Shown here piece after piece: positions 24,456-32,646 of a stretch of DNA of 32,696 bases. The stretch is from Candidatus Bathyarchaeota archaeon (GTDB lineage: Archaea > Thermoproteota > Bathyarchaeia > Bathyarchaeales > Bathycorpusculaceae): positions 1-32,696 of the forward strand of contig JAOZIH010000014.1 in assembly GCA_026014545.1 (NCBI GenBank). The letters run 5' to 3'. How positions within the stretch are numbered: position 1 is the first letter of the stretch; each line of letters starts with the position of its first letter. The translations under genes and the position numbers were made by a program. Under the pieces are notes generated by a model that saw nothing but the letters and a program-made list of their open reading frames with translations, did not search any database and had not been told where the DNA came from.

Positions 24456-25319
24456 TCACCTCTGCTTCGCGGCAAGCAACCATGAGCCGTCGCATGCCGC
24501 CGTGTTCAGCTGCGTTAGACCTTCTCTGCAAACGCCAAATTTCATGTCGTTTGCCGTGGCTAAGCGGCGGATGTTGCTCAAGAGTTTAAGCCGCAAATTA
24601 GCGTGTAAAAGCGTGTAGCCGCCCTTTTTTTCGCCTTGCTCAAAATACAGTGGCTTTAGTTTCTCTGCGACTTGCGGCATGGCTGCTGAGAAGCGTTGCC
24701 AATTGTCTGGTTTAATCTTGTACGTGGAAGCAGTCACATGCTTGACGCCTATGCTTGCGAGGGTGCCAATCAAGCGTTCAGGCTTGTCGTTTACGAGTGG
24801 GATTATTGGGTCTACGCGCACGGACACGGGAATGCCCTTGGCTATCAGCGTTTCAACGGTTTTGAGGCGTTCTGCCGGCGCAGGCGCATTCGGCTCAAGC
24901 AGCCTCGCCACATCCCCGTCGTCTGTTGTTATGGTCAAGGCGACGGTGGAAGGCGCTTTACCCAAGAGGTCGATGTCTCGTGTGACAAGCGTGGATTTCG
25001 TGATTATCTGGATTCTGCAGTTGCTCTGCGCGAGAATTGCCAAGCACACCCGTGTCAAAAGCGCTTCGGCTTCAATCCGCGGGTAAGGGTCAGAGCTGTT
25101 GGCTATTGACACTGTTTCGCCCTTGAGCGTGGCGGCTTCCCGCTGCAAACGTCGTAGCAAGTCGCTTTTCGGTCTGCACTCGAAGAAGCGTGGAATGTAG
25201 CTGGAGGCGTAGCAGTAAACGCAGGAGTGGTCGCAGCCGGTGTAAGGGTTAAAGGTCAGTTTAGGCGGGCAAGTGCAAAGGCTACTGCGCCAAGGGTCAA
25301 ACCGCGAAATTAACGCCAA
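24456..25319 (-). CDS. SPL-family (SplB-like / Rv2578c-type) radical SAM protein
   Basis: The product is 287 residues. The iron-sulphur cluster motif CDHSCVYC (Cys29, Cys33, Cys36) follows FNPYTG, the lead-in typical of this radical SAM group that includes spore photoproduct lyase. Downstream are NSSDPYPRIE, IQIITKSTLVTRD, VALTITT and VSVRVDPIIPLV, segments of the SPL-like barrel. Whether it repairs DNA photoproducts is not established for this subgroup. It is translationally coupled to dinB (its stop is part of the dinB ribosome-binding site), which supports a DNA-damage role. The start is TTG at 25319; no ATG is available in the N-terminal region. Confidence 0.85.
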   Translation of the reverse strand: MALISRFDPWRSSLCTCPPKLTFNPYTGCDHSCVYCYASSYIPRFFECRPKSDLLRRLQREAATLKGETVSIANSSDPYPRIEAEALLTRVCLAILAQSNCRIQIITKSTLVTRDIDLLGKAPSTVALTITTDDGDVARLLEPNAPAPAERLKTVETLIAKGIPVSVRVDPIIPLVNDKPERLIGTLASIGVKHVTASTYKIKPDNWQRFSAAMPQVAEKLKPLYFEQGEKKGGYTLLHANLRLKLLSNIRRLATANDMKFGVCREGLTQLNTAACDGSWLLAAKQR

Positions 25320-25329
25320 ATCTACTCAC

Positions 25330-25342
25330 TACAGTTACTGTA
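25330..25342. promoter_or_regulatory. Perfect inverted repeat upstream of the SPL-dinB unit
   Basis: TACAGT-T-ACTGTA lies 11-23 nt before the TTG start of the SPL-like gene, within its leader or promoter. A repressor site controlling the damage-related pair is possible; the sequence is unlike the bacterial SOS box in orientation of the half sites. Confidence 0.4.
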
Positions 25343-25467
25343 AAGGTAAAGGCAGACAAAAACCATTCGCCATCATTGGTTAACTTCGAACTCCATAGAC
25401 GTAGGCAAACATGCTCATGGTTGGCAAGAAAATTTGATAAAAACGCATTTATCATTCAAAAAGCCTA

Positions 25468-26931
25468 TTGTTAAACAGGGCAAGAGATTTGCTACTTATA
25501 AAAAATAAGGCATTATCGCTCATCGCGTTGCTGTTGATGTTGCTGTTGCCAATCGTTAATGCGGGATCAACCTCTTCAGCGCCTTCTGCGCCTCCAGCCA
25601 TGGAATGGGATGCCTATTATGGAGGAAATGCGGGTCTTTCGGCATCTCAGGTGATTCAAACAAGCGACGGCGGCTACGCAATAGCAGGCAGACAGGGCGT
25701 ACACGCTATCCCGCCTTCAGTCTGGCTTGTTAAAACAGACGCAACTGGTAAAATGGAGTGGAATCAAACCTACGATTATTTGCTTAATGTCGCTGGTTTA
25801 GTGCAGACCAGCGATGGAGGCTACATGATGGCTGGCGATAGCTATACTACACAAGAGGGCTATCAAGGAATAACATACCCGCAGGGTATAATGCTTGTTA
25901 AAACCGACGCGCATGGCGGTGTTCAATGGAAGAAAACCTTGACTGGCACCAAGGATGGCAGCTCCTATATGATTCAGACAAGCGATGGAGGATACATCAT
26001 AGGAGGTAGCATAGATAAAAGCGGTTTTCTAATTAAGACAGACGCATCTGGAAGAGTCGAATGGAATAGAACCTATGGCGAACCAGATAAGAACAACAGT
26101 TTCAGCTCGGTTATCCAAACTATGGATGGAGGTTACGCGGCAGCAGGAACCGCAGAATTCAATGATACAAGTGCTTTTTGGCTCGTTAAGACTGATGGAA
26201 ACGGCAATGCCCTGTGGAGTAAAACCTACGGGTCAGGCGATAATCAAGCTAACTCTGCCGTTCAAACAACCGATGGCGGCTACGTTTTAGCGGGAAACAC
26301 ACACAGTTACGGTGCAGGCGCTTCTGACGCATGGCTTGTCAAAACCGATTCTCATGGAATCATACTATGGAATCGAACCTACGGCGGCGCTGGATTAATA
26401 ACTCTACACAGCGGTGCTGGAGATGCTGAGGTAAGTTCTGATGGGGCAGGTTATGATTTTGCATATTCTTTGATTCAGACGAGTGATGGCGGTTTGGCGT
26501 TCGCTGGGAAGACGCTTATGCCTAATAATTATGCCCTTGCTTGGCTTGTTAAGATGGATGCCGCTGGAAACGTTGAATGGAATCAAACCTACCCAAACAG
26601 GCAAATGGGCGGCGGAGGCTGGAGCGCAAACTGCCTCATCGAAACAAGCGACGGTGGATTCGCTCTAGCTGGTTCATGGGATTTCACAGACAGCATCAAT
26701 TATTACTATCTGGTTAAAACGGAGCCAGCGTTGCCGCCGCCAACTCCAACCCCTACAGGTTCAAGTTCAACTTCATCAAATTTCATTAAAGTAATTGTTA
26801 TTGTGATGGCGGCGTTGGTTGCGGTAGCTGTCTTCACAAGTCTGATATGCTACTTCAAGAAACGCAGTCATGCCGAAACTAACAAGGATAGCGAAATAGG
26901 ACAATCTTCTAAGCACCGCTTCCAGCCATAA
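25468..26931 (+). CDS. Membrane-anchored seven-repeat surface protein, probable beta-propeller
   Basis: The product is 487 residues. An N-terminal signal or anchor helix (about 11-32) is followed by seven repeats of about 50 residues (about 47-420), each with an SDGGYxxAG-type half and a WLVKTDxxGxxxWNxTY-type half. The last repeat stops at YYLVKTE, and the missing WN-TYGG strand is supplied by EWDAYYGG before the first repeat, a Velcro closure. A PT-rich linker, a membrane helix (about 437-460) and a basic tail follow. It is probably an extracellular binding scaffold; no catalytic motif is visible. The start is TTG at 25468, or TTG at 25489 with a better upstream AGGG. Confidence 0.82.
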   Translation: MLNRARDLLLIKNKALSLIALLLMLLLPIVNAGSTSSAPSAPPAMEWDAYYGGNAGLSASQVIQTSDGGYAIAGRQGVHAIPPSVWLVKTDATGKMEWNQTYDYLLNVAGLVQTSDGGYMMAGDSYTTQEGYQGITYPQGIMLVKTDAHGGVQWKKTLTGTKDGSSYMIQTSDGGYIIGGSIDKSGFLIKTDASGRVEWNRTYGEPDKNNSFSSVIQTMDGGYAAAGTAEFNDTSAFWLVKTDGNGNALWSKTYGSGDNQANSAVQTTDGGYVLAGNTHSYGAGASDAWLVKTDSHGIILWNRTYGGAGLITLHSGAGDAEVSSDGAGYDFAYSLIQTSDGGLAFAGKTLMPNNYALAWLVKMDAAGNVEWNQTYPNRQMGGGGWSANCLIETSDGGFALAGSWDFTDSINYYYLVKTEPALPPPTPTPTGSSSTSSNFIKVIVIVMAALVAVAVFTSLICYFKKRSHAETNKDSEIGQSSKHRFQP

Positions 26932-27067
26932 GAACGTAAAGGCTAACCAAAATAACCAATTGAACACGTTCAGAATCAAGAACTGATCACTGCAGAAAAT
27001 AGTAGCGCTTCTCTTGAGCTATTTACCTTTAAATGATGGAGCTATAATCAAAAAATCGCGAATCAAT

Positions 27068-27700
27068 TCACCAGAAGCAGGGAATGTACTCTCTAACCCG
27101 TAACTGCACACCCAATGCTTCGGCAACTTCACGGACCTTTTCCATGTCGACTTCAGGCATTCTTACCGCTGAAACTTCCACATCCAACCCAGCTGCTTTC
27201 GCTTTCTTCACAAAGTCCAGCACAGCCGATAAGCCGCCAGCAAACATGGGTCGGCAGTTCTCCGCGTAACTCGCCTCGTCATGTCCATTCAAGCTTACGC
27301 TGACCTTGCTGACGCCTGCATCGCGCATCTCCTGCGCCACTTCCCTGCCCTTGTTCAACACATAACCGTGCCCATTCGTGTTAACTCGAATCGTGATTGT
27401 GCCGCCGCAGCGCTCGCGTATCCACCGCGCAACCTCCAAAAGAACATCTAACCGTGCAGTTGGCTCGCCGAAACCGCAGAAAACCACCTCTCGCCACCGC
27501 CGCAGCGCCAAAGCAGATTCCAACGCCGCTTTCACTTCGGCTGCTGTCGGCTCCCTTTCCAGCTTCAGATTGAAGCCGCCTACGCCTTGCTTGAAGTTGC
27601 GGAAGCAGAACCAGCAGTTGTTCGAGCATCTGTTCGTGATGTTCAAGTAGAGATTATCATCCAACCAGTAAACAATACTTGGCTTTTCTCCGCGGCTCAT
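27068..27700 (-). CDS. Radical SAM protein of the TatD-linked group
   Basis: The product is 210 residues. YLNITNRCSNNCWFC carries the CxxxCxxC cluster site (Cys25, Cys29, Cys32), and FCGFGEPT and VRVNTNGHG are barrel segments that bind the methionyl end of SAM. The wording LYLNITNRC and the short length match the group named for its frequent neighbour TatD nuclease; no tatD gene is in this window. The substrate is unknown. The ATG at 27700 has GGGGAGC upstream and a TATA element, AACTATATAGTC (27739-27750). The C-terminus is compact (ending YIPCFW) and has no SPASM-like extra cluster. Confidence 0.82.
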   Translation of the reverse strand: MSRGEKPSIVYWLDDNLYLNITNRCSNNCWFCFRNFKQGVGGFNLKLEREPTAAEVKAALESALALRRWREVVFCGFGEPTARLDVLLEVARWIRERCGGTITIRVNTNGHGYVLNKGREVAQEMRDAGVSKVSVSLNGHDEASYAENCRPMFAGGLSAVLDFVKKAKAAGLDVEVSAVRMPEVDMEKVREVAEALGVQLRVREYIPCFW

Positions 27701-27769
27701 TTGTTGCTCCCCTGCTGCAGGCTACTAAACGCGGTATTTGACTATATAGTTTACAGTTTCTGCATGGAA

Positions 27770-27783
27770 AATGTTTTAAACTG
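27770..27783 (+). promoter_or_regulatory. TATA-like element of the small plus-strand unit
   Basis: AATGTTTTAAACTG lies about 45 nt before the ATG of a 28-codon frame, giving a predicted start near 27803. Confidence 0.35.
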
Positions 27784-27823
27784 AACAGGCTGTCCTCTTT
27801 TCTGCTTGAGGGGGCAGTGGGAA

Positions 27824-27910
27824 ATGAAAAAAGTACCGCTGTTTGAACATGAGTTTGCGCGTTATAGAAAGCGCCAAACAGCATGGCTCTTGAACAAACA
27901 AACCCGTTAA
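27824..27910 (+). CDS. Possible 28-residue small protein
   Basis: The open frame reads MKKVPLFEHEFARYRK... and is basic and amphipathic, with no Cys and no membrane segment. It is the only candidate gene in the 308-nt gap between the TatD-linked radical SAM gene (minus) and the next minus-strand gene. Support comes from a purine-rich GAGGGGGCAGTGGGAA just before the ATG, the upstream TATA-like element, and a terminator-like signal at 27964-27985. A non-coding RNA using the same signals would explain the evidence as well, and a frame this short can arise by chance. Confidence 0.3.
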   Translation: MKKVPLFEHEFARYRKRQTAWLLNKQTR

Positions 27911-27915
27911 AGCAG

Positions 27916-27928
27916 CGCCGCCACGGCG
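27916..27928 (+). other. GC-rich hairpin after the 28-codon frame
   Basis: CGCCG-CCA-CGGCG forms a stable 5-bp stem in a region otherwise poor in structure. It lies six nt after the TAA. Confidence 0.35.
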
Positions 27929-27963
27929 TGCGAGACAGAAGCAGACTATCTTACTGTAGCTTC

Positions 27964-27985
27964 GCAAATCGCGATTGCATTTTTT
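27964..27985 (+). terminator. Terminator-like hairpin and T-run
   Basis: GCAAATCGCGATTGC is a near-perfect inverted repeat followed by A and six T. It would end a short plus-strand transcript begun near 27803; no annotated plus-strand gene otherwise needs it. Confidence 0.45.
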
Positions 27986-28008
27986 CAAAACTACAAAGAA
28001 TAAAGGGC

Positions 28009-28836
28009 TTATCGCTGCTTCAGCCGTCCATAAGACAAGATGCTGATTAAAACCACAATAAGAAGCGTTGGTATGAGAATCCATGACGGAGTTGACGTTG
28101 TCTCCGAGTCAAGAAGAGAAAATGTAACCGCTAAATCGCCTAAAAGCGGCTTGGAATACTCAGAAAAAATGTGCAACCTCAAAATCTTTGCTGAATTCTC
28201 TTGGCTAACTTCATATTCTATTGGACTCCAGACGTTGTCGGTTGCCGTAGTAAACGCCTTCACGTCTGAAACGTTCGCCTCGAAGCGTATGGTAAAGTAA
28301 GCGGTTGAGTTGGGATTTAAAGGCGACAAGTATTCGCGTATGTTAAGGTCATACAGGAACACGTAAGACTCTTTTATCACCTGAATAGGGTGCTCATAGT
28401 GAATTTTAAGCACGAAATTGTCGGGAACAGGCGCCAATACGCAGCGAATCATGCTCCAATCGCCAAGTGCTGTATGATGAGTGCCATAATCGTAATAACT
28501 CCACTCAAACGGCACATCATCCACCGCAACGTGAATGTTTGTCGTGCCAGGCGGAATAGGATAAAGCATCGGCAACGCTTGCAAAGCACAATGCACATCA
28601 TCGGAGAGCGTAAGCACATAAATCGGATATACACCGTCAATCTTCGCCCACAAAGTCCCGTTGATGCAAACAACAGTGTAATTAATGTACTCTTCGGGCA
28701 TGGCAAAAACCAAGTTGGACAAATCAGGATTAGCTCCTGCCAAGCTAACAAACGCCAACCCAAATAGCATCAATGCCAAAAGCATCGAGATTAGAACCGC
28801 CACAAATAACACATTCTCTCTACAAATCACCGACAT
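28009..28836 (-). CDS. Membrane-anchored extracytoplasmic protein of unknown function
   Basis: The product has 275 residues from the ATG at 28836, which has AGGAAG at good spacing; the frame extends nine codons to a TTG without such a site. An N-terminal hydrophobic helix (about 8-34) acts as a signal or anchor. A beta-rich ectodomain follows, with several N-glycosylation-type sites (NYT, NGT, NST, NVS) and four ectodomain cysteines or fewer. A C-terminal membrane helix (about 248-269) and a short basic tail (GRLKQR) complete it. I do not recognise the domain. It stands alone. Confidence 0.75.
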   Translation of the reverse strand: MSVICRENVLFVAVLISMLLALMLFGLAFVSLAGANPDLSNLVFAMPEEYINYTVVCINGTLWAKIDGVYPIYVLTLSDDVHCALQALPMLYPIPPGTTNIHVAVDDVPFEWSYYDYGTHHTALGDWSMIRCVLAPVPDNFVLKIHYEHPIQVIKESYVFLYDLNIREYLSPLNPNSTAYFTIRFEANVSDVKAFTTATDNVWSPIEYEVSQENSAKILRLHIFSEYSKPLLGDLAVTFSLLDSETTSTPSWILIPTLLIVVLISILSYGRLKQR

Positions 28837-29044
28837 TTCGCTTCCTAAACCAACAATAAACAAGGTAATTTCTATGATTAAAGGATTCTGCCAAAATAAT
28901 TAACAAAAAAAGACGCTTATTAGCCAAAAATTCTCGTTCAGTACCATCATATTTGGCGGCTATTAGTGGTTCATTGCAGAAACCTATAGAGGGTCTACTC
29001 GGCAGCAAGCGCTTTCGTCTGATCGAATAAAGTTATTGCACACT

Positions 29045-29098
29045 GCTTTTAAAGGGAAAATTCTTATTTAAAGCCAGATACGCTATCTTATAGGAGGT
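29045..29098 (+). promoter_or_regulatory. Rubrerythrin promoter and strong ribosome-binding site
   Basis: TATA-like GCTTTTAAAGG (29045-29055) and TTATTTAAAGC (about 29064-29074) precede the ATG at 29106. The sequence TAGGAGGTTAAG is a near-consensus Shine-Dalgarno, the strongest in this window, suggesting high expression. Confidence 0.55.
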
Positions 29099-29105
29099 TA
29101 AGACT

Positions 29106-29678
29106 ATGGATTTTAAAGGTAGCAAAACAGAGAAGAATCTTTTGGCGGCGTTTGCAGGCGAATCGCAGGCTAGGACTCGCTACACCTTCTTTGCTAGCAT
29201 AGCCAAAAAAGAGGGTTATGAGCAGATAGCCGCAATTTTCCAAGAGACCGCTGACAACGAGAAAGAGCATGCAGAACTGTTCTTCAAGCACCTCAAGGGC
29301 GGAATAGTTGAGCTGCAAGCTGCTTACCCAGCGGGAGTGATTGGATCAACAGAAGAAAACTTGAAAGCTGCGGCTGAAGGCGAAAAAATGGAGTGGGGCA
29401 CGCTTTACCCCAACTTTGCAGAAGTCGCCGAGCAAGAGGGCTTCAGCGATGTGGCCCAAACTTTCCGCATGGTTGCCAAAGTGGAAGCCTACCACGAGCG
29501 CAGATACCTGAAACTGCTGGAGAACGTGAAGCAAGGCAAAGTGTTCAAGAAAGACAAGCCAATCAAATGGAAATGCAGGAACTGCGGCTTCGTCTACGAA
29601 GGCGCTGAAGCACCTGAGAAATGTCCTGTTTGCAGTCACCCAAGAAGTTACTTCGAAGTCTGGTGTGAAAACTACTGA
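29106..29678 (+). CDS. rbr: Rubrerythrin
   Basis: The product is 190 residues. The ferritin-like di-iron domain has Glu residues in FAGESQARTRY, QETADNEKEHAE and the second-half KVEAYHERRY. The C-terminal rubredoxin domain is WKCRNCGFVYEG ... CPVCSH (Cys157, 160, 173, 176). It reduces hydrogen peroxide to water with electrons from a rubredoxin-type carrier, a mark of an anaerobic lifestyle with oxygen defence. Confidence 0.97.
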   Translation: MDFKGSKTEKNLLAAFAGESQARTRYTFFASIAKKEGYEQIAAIFQETADNEKEHAELFFKHLKGGIVELQAAYPAGVIGSTEENLKAAAEGEKMEWGTLYPNFAEVAEQEGFSDVAQTFRMVAKVEAYHERRYLKLLENVKQGKVFKKDKPIKWKCRNCGFVYEGAEAPEKCPVCSHPRSYFEVWCENY

Positions 29679-29750
29679 ACCCGCGGCTTTTCTTAGTTTA
29701 AAGCCATACTATATGATGCTTTTTGCTCAGCCGGGTAACTTTGCCAAAGA

Positions 29751-30197
29751 TTAGCGAGACCTGCGGTAAAGTCCCACAAGCTCGCCTTCAGCAAGCACAT
29801 GCCCTTGCACTGCCTTTTCCACATCCCTTTTTCTTGCGTTAGGCTTTAAAGCCAATTCCACATCCAAAGCGTAAACCTTAAAGAAATATCTATGCGTCCC
29901 AGAAGGCGGACATGGCCCACCATAAGAGCGCTTTCCGAAATCATTCATTCCCTCGGTTCCTGGAACAGTGTTTTCCGCTATCTGCCTCGTGCTTCCCGGA
30001 ATGTTCCAGACTACCCAGTGGTCCCAAGTGCCCATGGGTGCATCAGGGTCATCAACAATCAACACCAGCGTTTTCGTTTCCTTTGGCACTCCGTCAATTG
30101 TCAAGGGCGGGTTTACATCGTCGCCATCACATGTATACTTGGCGGGAATAAACTTGCCGTTTTCAAACGCAGGGCTCGTTACAGACAACTTTCTCAT
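29751..30197 (-). CDS. YbhB/YbcL family protein (PEBP fold)
   Basis: The product has 148 residues from the ATG at 30197, with GAAGG eight nt before it; a TTG five codons upstream is less likely. The phosphatidylethanolamine-binding fold is evident from CDGDDVNPPL, the DDPDAPMGTWDHWVVWNIP segment and YGGPCPPSGTHRYFFKVYALD. Archaeal and bacterial members are soluble, with unknown ligands; annotation as a Raf kinase inhibitor reflects only fold similarity. It ends convergent with rubrerythrin. Confidence 0.94.
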   Translation of the reverse strand: MRKLSVTSPAFENGKFIPAKYTCDGDDVNPPLTIDGVPKETKTLVLIVDDPDAPMGTWDHWVVWNIPGSTRQIAENTVPGTEGMNDFGKRSYGGPCPPSGTHRYFFKVYALDVELALKPNARKRDVEKAVQGHVLAEGELVGLYRRSR

Positions 30198-30365
30198 AAG
30201 CGCAGCCTTCAATACAAATAAAGAACATTGCGATGCATAAAAATTTGTCTAACTACCAAATTATGATCAAGCGAAGACGCATGCATAGGAAATGCAGTTT
30301 ATGCTTGGCGCTAAAAAAGGCTATTAGCAAGAACCTGCAGAATAAGTTCAAAGGAGACTTTTGGC

Positions 30366-31154
30366 GTGTGCGGCATATTTGGACTTGCACTCAAAAAATC
30401 AATTCATCCAACTATAATTTTCCGCATCCTTCAAAAGCTTGAAGTCAGCCGCTACCCTGAAGAGGAAAAGCCTGTTGGCGGCTATGGTGCTGGCGTTGCT
30501 GTTCTCCTCGACGATGGGGGTATTCTTCTTGAAAAGGTTGGAAAAGTGGATGGGTCTCCAGCGGCGTATCTTGCAAAAATTATGGAACCTCGGCTTTCTG
30601 AGGTTTCAGTCTTGATTGGGCATGTGCGTTATCCAAGCCCGGAGTTTATGCACACCGCCCAACTCAGAGAGGCTACACAGACTTATGTTGAACGTTTCGA
30701 GCAAGAGCTGACTATCGTCTCAGCGCATAACGGCAAAGTAACCAATTATCAGGAGCTCCAAGCAAGGCTAAAAGGGCATGTTTTTGAAAGCGCAAAAGCA
30801 GGCTTAATCGATTCAGAAGTTATTCCACACTACTTTTCGGAGCTGCTTAATGAAACAGGAAATGCGGATGAAGCATTATACAGGCTTCTTTGCACCTTGC
30901 AGGGCTCAAACACTGTAAGCCTGCTTCACATTAATGAAGAAAACACGCTTCTGCACTTAATTCACAAGGGAAAAACGAGGGGGCTAACAGTGTGGACAAA
31001 CAGTAAGGGCGAAGTAGTTTTTTGCTCGCGCTCCGAACCGGTGATTGAAGAGTTTGGGTGGTTCCTGATTAGAGATGGATTCAAAGAAAAAGTTTCCATT
31101 AAATGGCGCGAAGATGTAGCGCTTAACCTCTCTTTTCCCATAGCACCAAAATAA
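30366..31154 (+). CDS. Stand-alone class II glutamine amidotransferase (GltB/GlxB-type domain)
   Basis: The product is 262 residues and begins (GTG)CGIFG, with Cys2 as the N-terminal nucleophile exposed once Met1 is removed. Other N-terminal-nucleophile features are IGHVRYPSPE and AHNGKVTNYQEL, which bind glutamine. In archaea the amidotransferase part of glutamate synthase, or of the related GlxB/MgsA enzymes, is a separate gene of about this size, and it delivers ammonia to a partner. No gltB2, gltB3 or other synthase subunit lies here, so the partner is elsewhere. AAAGGAGA lies eight nt before the GTG. Confidence 0.85.
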   Translation: MCGIFGLALKKSIHPTIIFRILQKLEVSRYPEEEKPVGGYGAGVAVLLDDGGILLEKVGKVDGSPAAYLAKIMEPRLSEVSVLIGHVRYPSPEFMHTAQLREATQTYVERFEQELTIVSAHNGKVTNYQELQARLKGHVFESAKAGLIDSEVIPHYFSELLNETGNADEALYRLLCTLQGSNTVSLLHINEENTLLHLIHKGKTRGLTVWTNSKGEVVFCSRSEPVIEEFGWFLIRDGFKEKVSIKWREDVALNLSFPIAPK

Positions 31155-31256
31155 AGCAGTCCGCAGGGTTTCTTCCGTATAATTTGCGAAGCGCCAGTTA
31201 AAATGCAATCAAAAGTGTAAGCTAACATTGCATGTGCAAGAAGTAAGTTACGAACA

Positions 31257-31439
31257 TTAGGTTTCTTTCCATTTTTCTATGATTAGTTTGTCGTCTCCTG
31301 GTTTGAAGCTTACACGCACGGGTATTGAACTTTCACATTTAAATGGAAACATGCTGTCATCGGCTACTCGTACGGGTAGATAAAGCAGATATTTTGAGTC
31401 TTTTCTCCTGAATAAGGTTCCTTTTCCCTCGTTTCCCAT
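31257..31439 (-). CDS. Small AbrB-like protein
   Basis: The product has 60 residues from the ATG at 31439, preceded by GGAGGAGGCGG; an ATG five codons upstream lies within that ribosome-binding site, so it is unlikely. The pattern TLFRRKDSKYLLYLPVRVADDSMFPF...IPVRVSFKPGDDKLIIEKW resembles the AbrB/SpoVT swapped-hairpin beta fold, with the hydrophobic and charged pattern of archaeal single-domain members. It could be a transcription regulator or an antitoxin, but no toxin gene is adjacent. Confidence 0.6.
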   Translation of the reverse strand: MGNEGKGTLFRRKDSKYLLYLPVRVADDSMFPFKCESSIPVRVSFKPGDDKLIIEKWKET

Positions 31440-31668
31440 CACCGCCTCCTCCATGCGAATTTTTTAGCTTTCTATTGGATAAGTTGCACTATTATTAAAA
31501 TTTGCGCTTTTTCTGCAACTTTAAAACATGCAATCGACCAAGCAAACACAATTTTTTTGCTGAAAAAGTGATCTTTCGACCGCCAAAGCCTCAGCCGCTA
31601 TTTGGAGTCAATTCTGGCTAAAGCATATAAGCAAGTCAAAGCACATGGAATTTACCGGAGGAGTTTGG

Positions 31669-32529
31669 GTGCGTCTCGCTCGGTTAATGCTTACATTAGT
31701 TGTAATATGCCTAATTTGCATCTCATGTTTCCGCAGTTCAGTAGACTACTACATAGCTCCCTCTGTTTCAGCCCTTGAATCAAATGAGCTATCTGCCTCG
31801 CTTTTCTGGTCAAACAGCTTGCTCTACCAAGGCGACACAGCAACTGTCAGGATATCGTTAAAAAGCAGTTCTACTGATCAACTGTTCATTTATTACATAG
31901 GCGTACATTTCGACTGGATGCCTGAAGGCGGCTTCTACGGCTACGATTTATCCGACAATCCTGTGCTCATCCCAGGTGGCGGCAGCTACATCTTCGATCC
32001 CATATCCATTCAAATTCCGATAAACGCAACTGCAGGTGAGCACAGCTATTTTGTTGGCATCGAAGGCAGACAAGGCTCAACCACCGCCTTCTCATGGGAC
32101 TCGCCGCCATCAACCGTGCAAATTCACCCGTTCGGTTACGCAATCATGCTGACGCAGATTGAACGTGAACTAAATGAGTCTGTTCATGCTAACTACGAAA
32201 GCGCAGAAGCCCGCTCGCTGGTGCAGCAAGCGCAAAGCGAATTTGCTAAGGCGCAGCCTTTGGCGCTTGAAGGAAAGTGGCAAGAAGCCTTGCCGCATTT
32301 GTATAACGCCTCTGACCTCTTGACTCAAGCAAGTGAAATAGAACAGTTAAATGCTGAGCAGAAGGCATCACAGCAAACCTTGCTGTTGTATGGAGCAATA
32401 ATAGCGGTTGTGACTGTTGCCGTTGCCGCCGTAATAGTTGTGGTAGTGCGGAAAAAACGGAAACGCCTAATCTCCGCGACTGCACAACCAAGCGAGACTG
32501 CTGAAGAGCCTACGGCAGAGCAAACTTGA
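31669..32529 (+). CDS. Membrane-anchored extracytoplasmic protein with beta domain and helical region
   Basis: The product has 286 residues from the GTG at 31669, which has GGAGGAG at ideal spacing; the ATG at 31645 lacks such a site and would put the GGAGGAG inside the coding sequence. Signal or anchor helix about 2-27. Residues about 35-155 look like an immunoglobulin-type beta domain (ending TVQIHPF). Residues about 160-230 form a charged helical stretch (ELNESVHANYESAEARSLV...). A final membrane helix (about 243-264) and a basic tail rich in Arg/Lys follow. Family unknown; typical of archaeal envelope proteins. Confidence 0.76.
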   Translation: MRLARLMLTLVVICLICISCFRSSVDYYIAPSVSALESNELSASLFWSNSLLYQGDTATVRISLKSSSTDQLFIYYIGVHFDWMPEGGFYGYDLSDNPVLIPGGGSYIFDPISIQIPINATAGEHSYFVGIEGRQGSTTAFSWDSPPSTVQIHPFGYAIMLTQIERELNESVHANYESAEARSLVQQAQSEFAKAQPLALEGKWQEALPHLYNASDLLTQASEIEQLNAEQKASQQTLLLYGAIIAVVTVAVAAVIVVVVRKKRKRLISATAQPSETAEEPTAEQT

Positions 32530-32608
32530 CACTCACCCATTTCGGTTGAAGGCATAGCCAACTTATCGGCAACGCGCATTGATCTCGCCTTTCTGCCGGT
32601 TGCATAAT

Positions 32609-32616
32609 GCTTAAAT
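32609..32616 (+). promoter_or_regulatory. TATA-like element of tRNA-Ala
   Basis: GCTTAAAT lies about 31-38 nt before the first tRNA base, consistent with a short leader removed by RNase P. Confidence 0.45.
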
Positions 32617-32646
32617 GTTTTTTTGCTGGTGCTTACTGTGTTTGAA

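Noticed and set aside
30233-30442. Plus-strand 69-codon frame with two cysteines
   Set aside because: It runs out of frame into the well-supported amidotransferase gene and has no ribosome site; its Cys pattern is not a complete metal site.
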